A stretch of 12,314 nt of DNA. It comes from an uncultured Veillonella sp. (GTDB taxonomy: Bacteria > Bacillota > Negativicutes > Veillonellales > Veillonellaceae). The stretch is from positions 1 through 12,314 of the forward strand of contig CAJZEE010000065.1 of NCBI GenBank assembly GCA_915066865.1. The letters are read 5' to 3'. The position numbers were made by a program, and so were the translations under genes. Positions within the stretch are counted from its first letter, which is position 1; each line of letters opens with the position of its first letter. Below the pieces are notes generated by a model. That model worked only from the letters and a program-made list of their open reading frames with translations. It ran no database searches and had not been told where the DNA came from. Positions 5,374-12,314 of the stretch are shown here, piece after piece.

Positions 5374-7238
5374 ATAGTCACTTCTACACCTAGACGGAAG
5401 TTGCGACCTTGACCTGGCCACCAGTCACCAGGGTTGCCCCAACGAACGCTAGATTGTTCTGCATAGTATGTATCAAAGATATTGTTGATACGACCAAATA
5501 TAGTAACATTTTCGCGTACCCGATAGTTAGCGCTGATATCAGCCAACCAGTACGTTTTACGAGGGAATACATTATCTGCAGGGCCAGGACGGTTGATGAT
5601 ACCGCGGATATCCAAATGAGCATCCCATTTAGCATCGTTGTAATCAAGGCCTGCATTAACAGCATGTTTTGGTACATACCCATCGCGATTTGCTTTGCGA
5701 GTTGGTGTCGCATCAATATGAGTATACGTATAGCCAAGGCGTGCGGACAAGTGGTTCGTCAATTGTTTGCGCACATCAGCATTGATGCCTCGAGCTTTTT
5801 CAGTGTCAAAATTGCGATATTGACCTGTAAAGTTTGCTGGATCAGTCATAACCCAACCGATTTTATCCTTCGTACTACGGCTGAAGAAGCTAAGATTACT
5901 ATTCCATGTTTTACCGAATTTGTGGTGTACACCTAAATCAAATTCATGACCTGTTTCAGGTTTCAAGTTGCGGTTGCCATTGAAGCCATCAAATAATTGG
6001 TACGGTGTAGGTGCCAAGAAGTACTCTTTATACGCAGCATACACATTTGTCTTCTCATTTACATCATAGCCGAGACTGATGGATGGAGATGTATGCGTAC
6101 CGAAGGAGGAATGATGGTCAACGCGGATACCAGGTGTTACAGTCCACTTAGGAGCAAATTTCCATTCATCTTGAATGAAGTAAGATGTATTCGTAAGCTT
6201 CACGCCGCCCATATTAAGCACCTTATCTTGTCTCCAATCAAAGCCGCCTACTACAGTATGGTCTTTTGCTTTATACGTAACTTGATCCCCAATACCACGA
6301 GTCTTCACATCCGTTAAGTACCCATCGTATGTTGTTTTATAATGATTGTTCATCAAGTATAATTGATGGCTCCAACGATTGCTGATTTTGTTCTTCCAAA
6401 TCGCGCGTAAGGAATCATTCGCTTCATTACCATAACGAATATGGTTGAGGGCACCCAAATGGTCGGAATACATTACATCACCACGATATGTATCGTAAGA
6501 TATTTTTACATCGTTCTTATCATTGATTTTATTGCCCACCATGAAAGATGCAGTGTGGCTATTGCCATGTTGCGGAACGCGCACGCCATGACCATCTTTA
6601 TAGGAACCAATAATATCTTTTTGTACGCCTACACGCCAATACCAATCATTTTGGCTACCTTCGTTGGTAATTGCGTATTGCTCTAAATCATTGCTGCCAC
6701 CCATCACGCGAAGCTTAGTTTGTACACCTTGCTCAGGTTTTGCAGTGATTACATTTACTACACCACCGATGGCGCCGGAACCATACAATGTAGAACCTGC
6801 ACCACGTTGGACTTCAATGCGATCAATACTGGACATATCTTTCAAAATAGTCATCGGCGGATTCACACCTGCTGCGCCCATATTGATGCCGTCTACCAAA
6901 TACAATACTTGGTCAGACCCATTGATGCGGAATGCATTGGAGTTCGTGTAACCTACGCCACCACCATACGTATTAATATCTACGCCCGGTACGATGTTCA
7001 AGGCTTCGTTCATATTCGTAGCATGGCGCTCACGAATATCGTCACCTGTTACTACGCCTACACTAGCTGGCACTTCTGAAAGCTGTTGTTCACTACGAGT
7101 CGCCGTAACAACAATGGTATGCGCTTCTTTCGCATCACCAGCATCAACAGCTAATACACTAGGTGCACTCAATGTGCTACCAAATACGAGAGCTAACCCT
7201 ACGTACATGGATAATCGTTGCATTCTTGATACTTTCAT
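5370..7238 (-). CDS. TonB-dependent outer membrane receptor (heme / corrinoid / siderophore class)
   Basis: 622 aa from the chosen start. It is a gated beta-barrel that moves a bound ligand across the outer membrane using TonB energy. The signal peptide is residues 1-30 (MKVSRMQRLS, a hydrophobic stretch, then SVLA before VDAG). A TonB box-like TIVVTA is at 41-46. The plug domain follows to about 170, with IPGV-like NIVPGVDI (81-88), VLYLVDGINM (111-120), and IDRIEVQRGAGSTLYGSGAIGGVVNVIT split over 138-165. In the barrel, YFLAPTPYQLF (406-416) with NRNLKPET (422-429) matches the FRAP/NPNL boxes of heme and vitamin B12 receptors. The C-terminus has INNIFDTYY (584-592) and GRNFRLGVEVTI, ending in Ile rather than the usual aromatic residue. 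The start at 7238 has GGAGG 5 bases upstream and yields a proper signal peptide; the longer reading from 7301 does not. It is the last gene of the operon. The ligand is unproven. Confidence 0.93.
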   Translation of the reverse strand: MKVSRMQRLSMYVGLALVFGSTLSAPSVLAVDAGDAKEAHTIVVTATRSEQQLSEVPASVGVVTGDDIRERHATNMNEALNIVPGVDINTYGGGVGYTNSNAFRINGSDQVLYLVDGINMGAAGVNPPMTILKDMSSIDRIEVQRGAGSTLYGSGAIGGVVNVITAKPEQGVQTKLRVMGGSNDLEQYAITNEGSQNDWYWRVGVQKDIIGSYKDGHGVRVPQHGNSHTASFMVGNKINDKNDVKISYDTYRGDVMYSDHLGALNHIRYGNEANDSLRAIWKNKISNRWSHQLYLMNNHYKTTYDGYLTDVKTRGIGDQVTYKAKDHTVVGGFDWRQDKVLNMGGVKLTNTSYFIQDEWKFAPKWTVTPGIRVDHHSSFGTHTSPSISLGYDVNEKTNVYAAYKEYFLAPTPYQLFDGFNGNRNLKPETGHEFDLGVHHKFGKTWNSNLSFFSRSTKDKIGWVMTDPANFTGQYRNFDTEKARGINADVRKQLTNHLSARLGYTYTHIDATPTRKANRDGYVPKHAVNAGLDYNDAKWDAHLDIRGIINRPGPADNVFPRKTYWLADISANYRVRENVTIFGRINNIFDTYYAEQSSVRWGNPGDWWPGQGRNFRLGVEVTI

Positions 7239-7260
7239 AAAAACCTCCACACACACTAAA

Positions 7261-8172
7261 TCACTTGTCATATATATTTTGTGCCATAGAAACCATTGCA
7301 CGAGTCATAAATTGAGAATAACTCATGACCTGCGAGGAATCTACGAGGAACACACGACGATTGGCGATGGCCTTAACCCCCTGCAAAGCAGGGTCAGAAT
7401 AGAGTTGTTCTGCCGTTGCTGGCGTAGTGCCATCCGAGGTATAAGCTACCGATGGGATGATGATAATGTCTGGATTCGCTTTAATTAAATCCTCTCGCGT
7501 CCCATTATCAAAAGGCCCCAAGCCTAATTGGGCGGCCGCATTGGTAACCTTCAGATATTTAGTCATATCATCAAAGGTTGACCCTTTGCCACCGGTTAAA
7601 CCAAATTGCGTATAAAATGCTACTACAGGGCGTTCACCGGTATGTTTATTTGCTAACTCTTCGACAGTTTTCAAATCTGCATCCATGCTAGCAATCATCT
7701 TTTCATCCGAAGCGTGTAAGAGTCCTGCAATTTCATGGATAACTGCTTTTGCTTCTTCTACCGTAGTCGGAGTCTTATAGACGTAAACGGGAATCTGCAT
7801 ATTCCGCATTTCCCCAATTGCATCTGGAGATATCCAGTTTGGAACTAATACTAAATCAGGTTGTACTGAAAGCATGGATTCAGCAGTTGCTTTCACATGC
7901 GTCCCCACCTTGGCAGACTCGTCAGGCACATTGTTAGGCACGGTACCAACGGCTGCTACTCGGCTCGGATTAACCAAAGATAACACTATATCCTCTGTAC
8001 TGGCAGCAATAGGGACGATTCGCTTCGGCTCACTAGGCACCGTAACAGTTACACCAGTGCCATCCGTAACTTGATGTGTCGTGCCCGTAGTCCCCGTCTG
8101 CGTAGGACCACAACCGACCACTAGAAGTACCATCATTACTATGGTACATATAATAGATATTCTGTGCTTCAT
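7261..8172 (-). CDS. ABC transporter substrate-binding lipoprotein (BtuF/FhuD-type, Peripla_BP_2)
   Basis: 303 aa. This is a periplasmic ligand carrier of the class serving iron-siderophore, heme and cobalamin ABC importers. Residues 1-20 form a lipoprotein signal peptide, with the lipobox VVGC and lipid-carrying Cys21, followed by a Thr/Gly-rich linker. The family pattern follows: VTVPSEPKRIVPIAASTEDI (43-62), QPDLVLV (104-110), a connecting helix rich in Glu/Ala (137-176), GGKGSTFDDM (194-203), REDLIKANPDIIII (226-239) and the terminal RVFLVD (273-278). Its ATG lies 1 base after the CobN stop (TAG T ATG) with GAAGG just upstream, so it is co-translated. The receptor start is 22 bases beyond its stop. 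The matching permease and ATPase are not in this window; they may lie upstream in the same operon or elsewhere. Confidence 0.92.
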   Translation of the reverse strand: MKHRISIICTIVMMVLLVVGCGPTQTGTTGTTHQVTDGTGVTVTVPSEPKRIVPIAASTEDIVLSLVNPSRVAAVGTVPNNVPDESAKVGTHVKATAESMLSVQPDLVLVPNWISPDAIGEMRNMQIPVYVYKTPTTVEEAKAVIHEIAGLLHASDEKMIASMDADLKTVEELANKHTGERPVVAFYTQFGLTGGKGSTFDDMTKYLKVTNAAAQLGLGPFDNGTREDLIKANPDIIIIPSVAYTSDGTTPATAEQLYSDPALQGVKAIANRRVFLVDSSQVMSYSQFMTRAMVSMAQNIYDK

Positions 8173-8173
8173 A

Positions 8174-11100
8174 CTAACGACCTTCTATAACCCCTTCCAT
8201 GGAAATAAATAATGATTGCAAATCCTGTAATATTTCAGGCGATGCATTCCAATAGCCACGTTGAGAAGCCTCTAGCAAGGTTTCTGTAATGCGCTGTAAG
8301 GCCCAAGGATTTACATTGCGCATCCAGTCTTGTACTGTCTTGTCTAAAGCATACTTATTAGCATACCCTTCATAGACCCAGTCTGGTACGACATCACTCG
8401 TAGCATCCCAACCAAAGGTATGGGATACGACATTCGACATATCCGATGCCCCTTTGTAGCCATGTTTCATCATGGCTTGAATAAATTTAGGGTTCTGCGT
8501 TTCCCCTTGCACGACGCGGCGAATTTCGTCACCTAAGGGCCTCATCACAACACGACTGCGGTCTGAGCTATCCCCCACATAGGCGCGCGGCGCACTGCCC
8601 TTTGCGGTGCGCACCGCCGCAATGAGACCACCGTGATAACTATAATAATCGTCGGCACTCATAATATGGGTTTCTCGATTATCTTCGTTCTTAATGGTCA
8701 CATCCATCGTGGTTAATCGACGTTGGAATAGCCTCATGTCCTGAGGAATGTCCTTGTGCAGGTGAAAGCTACTCCACTTGCTATAAACTTGAGCAATATC
8801 TTGTAAAGACTCCCAGTTTTTGCCTTCAATCAAGGCACCTACACCCGTGCCATAAGCTTGGGGCGGATCGCCAAAGATGCGGAGTCTAGCCTTTTTAGTA
8901 GCCAATAGAGGGTCCTCACCTTGCTCAACGAGCCAGTCTACATCATCGTGAATATGCTTTTTCACGTAGTTGTCTTCCAACGACTCATCTAATTCTGCCA
9001 CCATTTCAACGGCTTTGTCGAGCCAGTCGATAGCAGTAGGCATCATATCTCGAATGAGGCCACTGATGCGGCCCATCACATCGATGCGAGGGCGCTGCAA
9101 TTCCTCTAAAGGAATCACTTCTAAACCTGACACGCGACCGCCCGATTGCCATTTAGGTCGAACTCCTAACAAGTAAAGGAACTCACCCAAGCACTGACCA
9201 TGACTTCTAGAATTGCTCGTAGCCCATAGGATGATGCCAATCGTCTCAGGATACCGTTGTTCATTCAAAATATAATCAGCGATAACTTGATCTGCTAACT
9301 CTATGCCTAATTGATAGGCTATCTTCGTCGGTAAAGCTCTTTCATCTAAACCATAGAAGTTACGCCCCGTAGGCAGTACGTCGACTTGACCGCTCGAGGG
9401 GGCTCCACCTGGACCGGGCTCTACATATCTGCCCTGTAAGGCATTTGAAATAGAGGTTAGCTCGTTCTTGGTGTCACCTAATTTTGGAATATACTCTCGA
9501 ACGATCGCATTCGCCAAAGGTTCTAACCGTTCGGGCACTGTATAATCTGGTATATTGATCACATGCCTTACAAAGCTACGCAATTCATTCCAAATTCGAT
9601 CTATGGTAACACTATATCGTATACCATCTGAATGAATTTCGCCAGCATGTTCCGCCATATAAGACCAATCATAACCTAATTCTTCTGCGATGGTGGCAAG
9701 GCCTGACGCGATTTCACCTTGAGGAGTGCTTACAATAGCAGTAATAAACTCTTCTAATGCTTCCCCTTCAGGACCTTGCCCCAAGATGTGCAAACCATTG
9801 CGCATCTGCATATGTTTCAAGTCGCTCAGCTTTTCGTGGACTTCTGTAATTATATCGTCCACCACCATAGTAGGCCCCTTTTCTTCATCGATAAGATGAC
9901 AGACCAGGGCCTTTTCGCGAATCACTTCGCCTATGTCAGCTACACTCTCAGGATGCTCCTGTTCAAAATGACTATGCTCATCTAGTAAAGCTTCTAGCTC
10001 TTCAAATTCATCGTAGAGCCCCGCCGTTGTCATCGGTGGCGATAAGTGGCCCACTAAACAGGCTGAACTACGCCGCTTAGCCTGTATGCCTTCCCCAATG
10101 ATGGTTGTCCAGTACGAGTAGATATTCGGCAAACTAGAAATACCGATTTCAGGATAACAGCTAGCACTGAGACCAGCCCCCTTACCTGGTAGCCATTCTA
10201 AGGAGCCATGTGTGCCTACATGAATGACCGCATCAGCTTGAAAGACATTCCGAACCCAGTGGTAAAAGGCCAAATATTGATGCGGTGGAGGTAAACAAGG
10301 ATCGTGATAAATGGCAGATACATTCTCCCCGAACCCGCGCGGTGGTTGCACCGTAATCCACAGATTGCCATTGGAAAAACCTGGTATGATGACTTCATCA
10401 TCGTAGACAAATACATCTCCTGGTGCCTCTCCCCAAGATGTAACCATAGCTTGTTGCGTATCTGCTGGCAGTGTTTCAAAGTATGCTTTGTAATCCTTAC
10501 TGCTCAAGCGACCTTCAGCCGAAGCTAGCAACTCATCGGTAAGCATGGAGCGGTCGTTTGTCATGTGGGATGTAACACTGTCCATTAAATCTGCACTCGT
10601 ATCAGGCACAGAATCTATCGTATAACCTTCCTCTTTCATCTGTTCTAATAATCGTAGCACCGACTCAGGTGTATCAAGGCCTGCTGCAGAACCAATATTA
10701 GAATTCTTAGGCGGATAGTTATGTAAAACAATGGCTATCTTTCGCTCAGATACAGGAATATGGTGCAGCTTAGACCATTTAATAGCTCGCTGAACGACGG
10801 CCGCAATGCGCTCTTTCACGGGTAAATACACATAGTGACCACACTCATCAAAGGTCTGACAGGCCACTACACCGCCTTGAATAACACCATCTAACTCAGG
10901 CTGTGATATGGATAAATTCACATCTAACGGCGTAACTCCTTGTGGATTCTCAGCCCAAGATTTCTCATCCATGTATATGGTATACCCTTGAACGATAGGT
11001 ACGTCCTGTAATTTTAACTCCTCCAAGGTTTGAGCCCCTAAGGACTGGAAGGAGAATTTACAAGTATTGATAAGCACGTCAAAGGGGAATATATCCTTCC

Positions 11101-11797
11101 CAAAAAGATGGTTCATGGACAATTTCATATTCGGAATGCCTACGCGAGGATTCGAACCGTATTGCCCATAAAAAATAATCGGATTGTACTGATGTTTATA
11201 AATTTCTTCAAATAAGGCCTGTTGATAATAAATATCCCCCATAATCCACTCGTCACGGTAAAAGTACACCGCGATGGACGGCCAATCAGGGTTTCCTTCG
11301 GCATCCATAAACTCATCATAGGTCTCATAGATATTGCCTGCTCGCCCCATAATGGCTTGCCACGGAATTCGGTCAGGTGCTTCCCATTCAGAAATTGGTT
11401 TTGTACTGAAAGCGCCGTTAATGAGCCGCACATAGTTCATGATGCCACTAGTACGACGATAACTTTCAAGACGAATCCGTTTATCCTCATCTATATTACG
11501 ATACAGAATATCCGTTTTCTTAGGTTCTACCACATCGATCCAGTATTTTGGATGATGCGCATATAGCCATCGTTCAAGGCGTTCTAAGAATGGCGAGTCT
11601 AAGCCAACCCCCATGTTTGTTACGAGTACTACATCGGCAGCATGAAGGCGACTTTCAAAATCACCGTCCCAGAGAGGAGACTTTTTCATATTGCAAATAT
11701 CCACCTCACCTTGTATCAATTCAGGGTAGGTAGCAACGGCCTTTTCTATATATTGGATTTGTTTTCCTAAGTTAGAAATATACATGAGTCGACTCAT
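8174..11797 (-). CDS. cobN: CobN-type chelatase large subunit (CobN / Mg-chelatase H family)
   Basis: 1207 aa, full length for the family. The large subunit binds the tetrapyrrole and carries out metal insertion, or in some relatives possibly removal, with help from AAA+ and VWA partner subunits. Family signatures in order are HVGTHGSLEWLPGKGAGLS (526-544), SSLPNIYSYW with GEGIQAKRR soon after, GHLSPPMTTAGLYDE, LWATSNSRSHGQCLGEFLYL (857-876), the GLEVIPLEELQRPRIDVMGR stretch, EDNYVKKH, RIFGDPPQAYGTGV, YYSYHGGLIAAVR, AYVGDSSDRS, GYKGASDMS and NPWALQRITETLLEA. The segment at 860-869 differs from the MRTxGD(D/E) form I expect in cobaltochelatases. GGAGG overlapping the end of the preceding gene precedes the ATG by 6 bases. 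The context (VWA partner upstream, lipoprotein and TonB receptor downstream) points to a transport-linked chelatase rather than a subunit inside a cobalamin biosynthesis cluster. Cobalt insertion remains possible. Confidence 0.9.
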   Translation of the reverse strand: MSRLMYISNLGKQIQYIEKAVATYPELIQGEVDICNMKKSPLWDGDFESRLHAADVVLVTNMGVGLDSPFLERLERWLYAHHPKYWIDVVEPKKTDILYRNIDEDKRIRLESYRRTSGIMNYVRLINGAFSTKPISEWEAPDRIPWQAIMGRAGNIYETYDEFMDAEGNPDWPSIAVYFYRDEWIMGDIYYQQALFEEIYKHQYNPIIFYGQYGSNPRVGIPNMKLSMNHLFGKDIFPFDVLINTCKFSFQSLGAQTLEELKLQDVPIVQGYTIYMDEKSWAENPQGVTPLDVNLSISQPELDGVIQGGVVACQTFDECGHYVYLPVKERIAAVVQRAIKWSKLHHIPVSERKIAIVLHNYPPKNSNIGSAAGLDTPESVLRLLEQMKEEGYTIDSVPDTSADLMDSVTSHMTNDRSMLTDELLASAEGRLSSKDYKAYFETLPADTQQAMVTSWGEAPGDVFVYDDEVIIPGFSNGNLWITVQPPRGFGENVSAIYHDPCLPPPHQYLAFYHWVRNVFQADAVIHVGTHGSLEWLPGKGAGLSASCYPEIGISSLPNIYSYWTTIIGEGIQAKRRSSACLVGHLSPPMTTAGLYDEFEELEALLDEHSHFEQEHPESVADIGEVIREKALVCHLIDEEKGPTMVVDDIITEVHEKLSDLKHMQMRNGLHILGQGPEGEALEEFITAIVSTPQGEIASGLATIAEELGYDWSYMAEHAGEIHSDGIRYSVTIDRIWNELRSFVRHVINIPDYTVPERLEPLANAIVREYIPKLGDTKNELTSISNALQGRYVEPGPGGAPSSGQVDVLPTGRNFYGLDERALPTKIAYQLGIELADQVIADYILNEQRYPETIGIILWATSNSRSHGQCLGEFLYLLGVRPKWQSGGRVSGLEVIPLEELQRPRIDVMGRISGLIRDMMPTAIDWLDKAVEMVAELDESLEDNYVKKHIHDDVDWLVEQGEDPLLATKKARLRIFGDPPQAYGTGVGALIEGKNWESLQDIAQVYSKWSSFHLHKDIPQDMRLFQRRLTTMDVTIKNEDNRETHIMSADDYYSYHGGLIAAVRTAKGSAPRAYVGDSSDRSRVVMRPLGDEIRRVVQGETQNPKFIQAMMKHGYKGASDMSNVVSHTFGWDATSDVVPDWVYEGYANKYALDKTVQDWMRNVNPWALQRITETLLEASQRGYWNASPEILQDLQSLFISMEGVIEGR

Positions 11798-11800
11798 GAT

Positions 11801-12314
11801 CTACCTCCGAGACACTCGCAAAATACGATCTGCAGTAATAGTATCCATGGCATAATAACTGCCATTCATCAATTTACATAATTCCTTAGCCAATCCAAGT
11901 TTGATAAAGCCCGTTTCCGTATCGATAACGATACAATCTACAGGCAAAGTACCAAGGATACGAGCCCATTGCTTGGACTCCGCTACAGGGTCCTCAGAAT
12001 CACCCGACGTAGCTCGACCATCGGTGATATATATAATCTGAATTCGTTCCGCCCGATGGGCACGCAACAATCTATCGCACATGGTATAGGCCATCCGTAA
12101 ACCGTGAGCTAACGGCGTTTTACCGCCTGTAGGCATAGAGGCTAACAATCGCTCTGCTCGCTCAACGCTGCGCGTAAAAGGCAATAACACCTCTGCCGAC
12201 TCCTTGCGGAACGCAATGAGCCCTACCGAATCACGGTGGATATAGGAGTCTCGCAAGAGACTGAGAATAGCCGCTTTAGTGGCCTTCCTGCGGTGGAGCC
12301 GCGCCACTAGAGCA
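11801..12314 (-). CDS. ChlD/BchD-type VWA chelatase subunit, C-terminal part (gene runs off the window)
   Basis: About 170 codons of the C-terminal von Willebrand A domain are present. The reading frame stays open to the right edge: before the GTG at 12307 it reads Ala-Leu. The sequence ARLHRRKATKAAILSLLRD is the part that follows the DxSGSM metal site in this family, so that motif must lie just outside. Other VWA/ChlD markers are present: RDSVGLIAFRKESAEVLLP, the PTGGKTPLAHGL threonine loop and IIYITDGRATSGD (MIDAS aspartate). ChlD works with an AAA+ subunit to drive the large chelatase subunit by ATP hydrolysis; in many anaerobes the AAA+ and VWA parts are fused, which cannot be checked here. 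Its stop (TAG, 11803-11801) is 3 bases from the CobN start, and its last codons contain the CobN ribosome binding site. Confidence 0.88.
   Translation of the reverse strand, partial: ALVARLHRRKATKAAILSLLRDSYIHRDSVGLIAFRKESAEVLLPFTRSVERAERLLASMPTGGKTPLAHGLRMAYTMCDRLLRAHRAERIQIIYITDGRATSGDSEDPVAESKQWARILGTLPVDCIVIDTETGFIKLGLAKELCKLMNGSYYAMDTITADRILRVSRR

Noticed and set aside
12305..12307. GTG at 12307 as the real start of the VWA gene
   Set aside because: The frame is open to the edge and the visible protein begins in the middle of a VWA domain, lacking the DxSGS site; the gene is cut by the window.
1..12314. CRISPR array, insertion sequence, tRNA or rRNA
   Set aside because: No regularly spaced repeats, transposase frame, terminal inverted repeats or conserved RNA gene sequence was seen on either strand.

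Overview
The window looks like chromosome of a diderm Firmicute of the Negativicutes, most likely Veillonella or a close relative. This rests on a low-to-moderate G+C composition with strong GGAGG-type ribosome binding sites, an outer-membrane TonB-dependent receptor beside a lipoprotein binding protein, and Fix/ETF proteins of an anaerobe. The genus is an inference from protein resemblance; no rRNA or other marker lies in the window.

Left block (1-3526). An electron-transfer operon runs on the minus strand in the order fixC - fixX - fixA, with fixB expected just past the left edge. fixC and fixX overlap by ATGA, and the fixX-fixA gap is 4 bases. FixA/B form an electron-transfer flavoprotein, FixX is a ferredoxin-like protein and FixC is a membrane-associated flavoprotein dehydrogenase. 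In known FixABCX systems the complex couples NADH oxidation to reduction of a low-potential carrier and quinone. A 388-base AT-rich intergenic region with several palindromes separates fixC from a divergently transcribed ArsR-type winged-helix regulator, which ends at a perfect 14-bp hairpin terminator. The regulator is a reasonable candidate to control the fix operon.

Middle block (3527-5369). A class I/II PLP-dependent aminotransferase on the minus strand has its own terminator. Its 5' region carries a leader hairpin just upstream of the ribosome binding site and an 8-bp palindrome near a possible -10 box.

Right block (5211-12314). A tight minus-strand operon enters from beyond the right edge: a ChlD-type VWA chelatase subunit (only its C-terminal part is here), a CobN-type large chelatase subunit (1207 aa), an Fe/B12-class substrate-binding lipoprotein, and a TonB-dependent receptor, followed by a hairpin terminator. 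Gaps are 3, 1 and 22 bases. The natural reading is a tetrapyrrole or metal-chelate import and metallation/demetallation system: the receptor brings the ligand through the outer membrane, the lipoprotein carries it in the periplasm, and the CobN/ChlD pair acts on it in the cytoplasm. The layout recalls the hmu heme-uptake loci of Bacteroidetes, which also include a CobN-like protein. Whether the substrate is heme, a corrinoid or another chelate cannot be settled from sequence alone. I saw no rRNA, tRNA, insertion sequence or CRISPR array.
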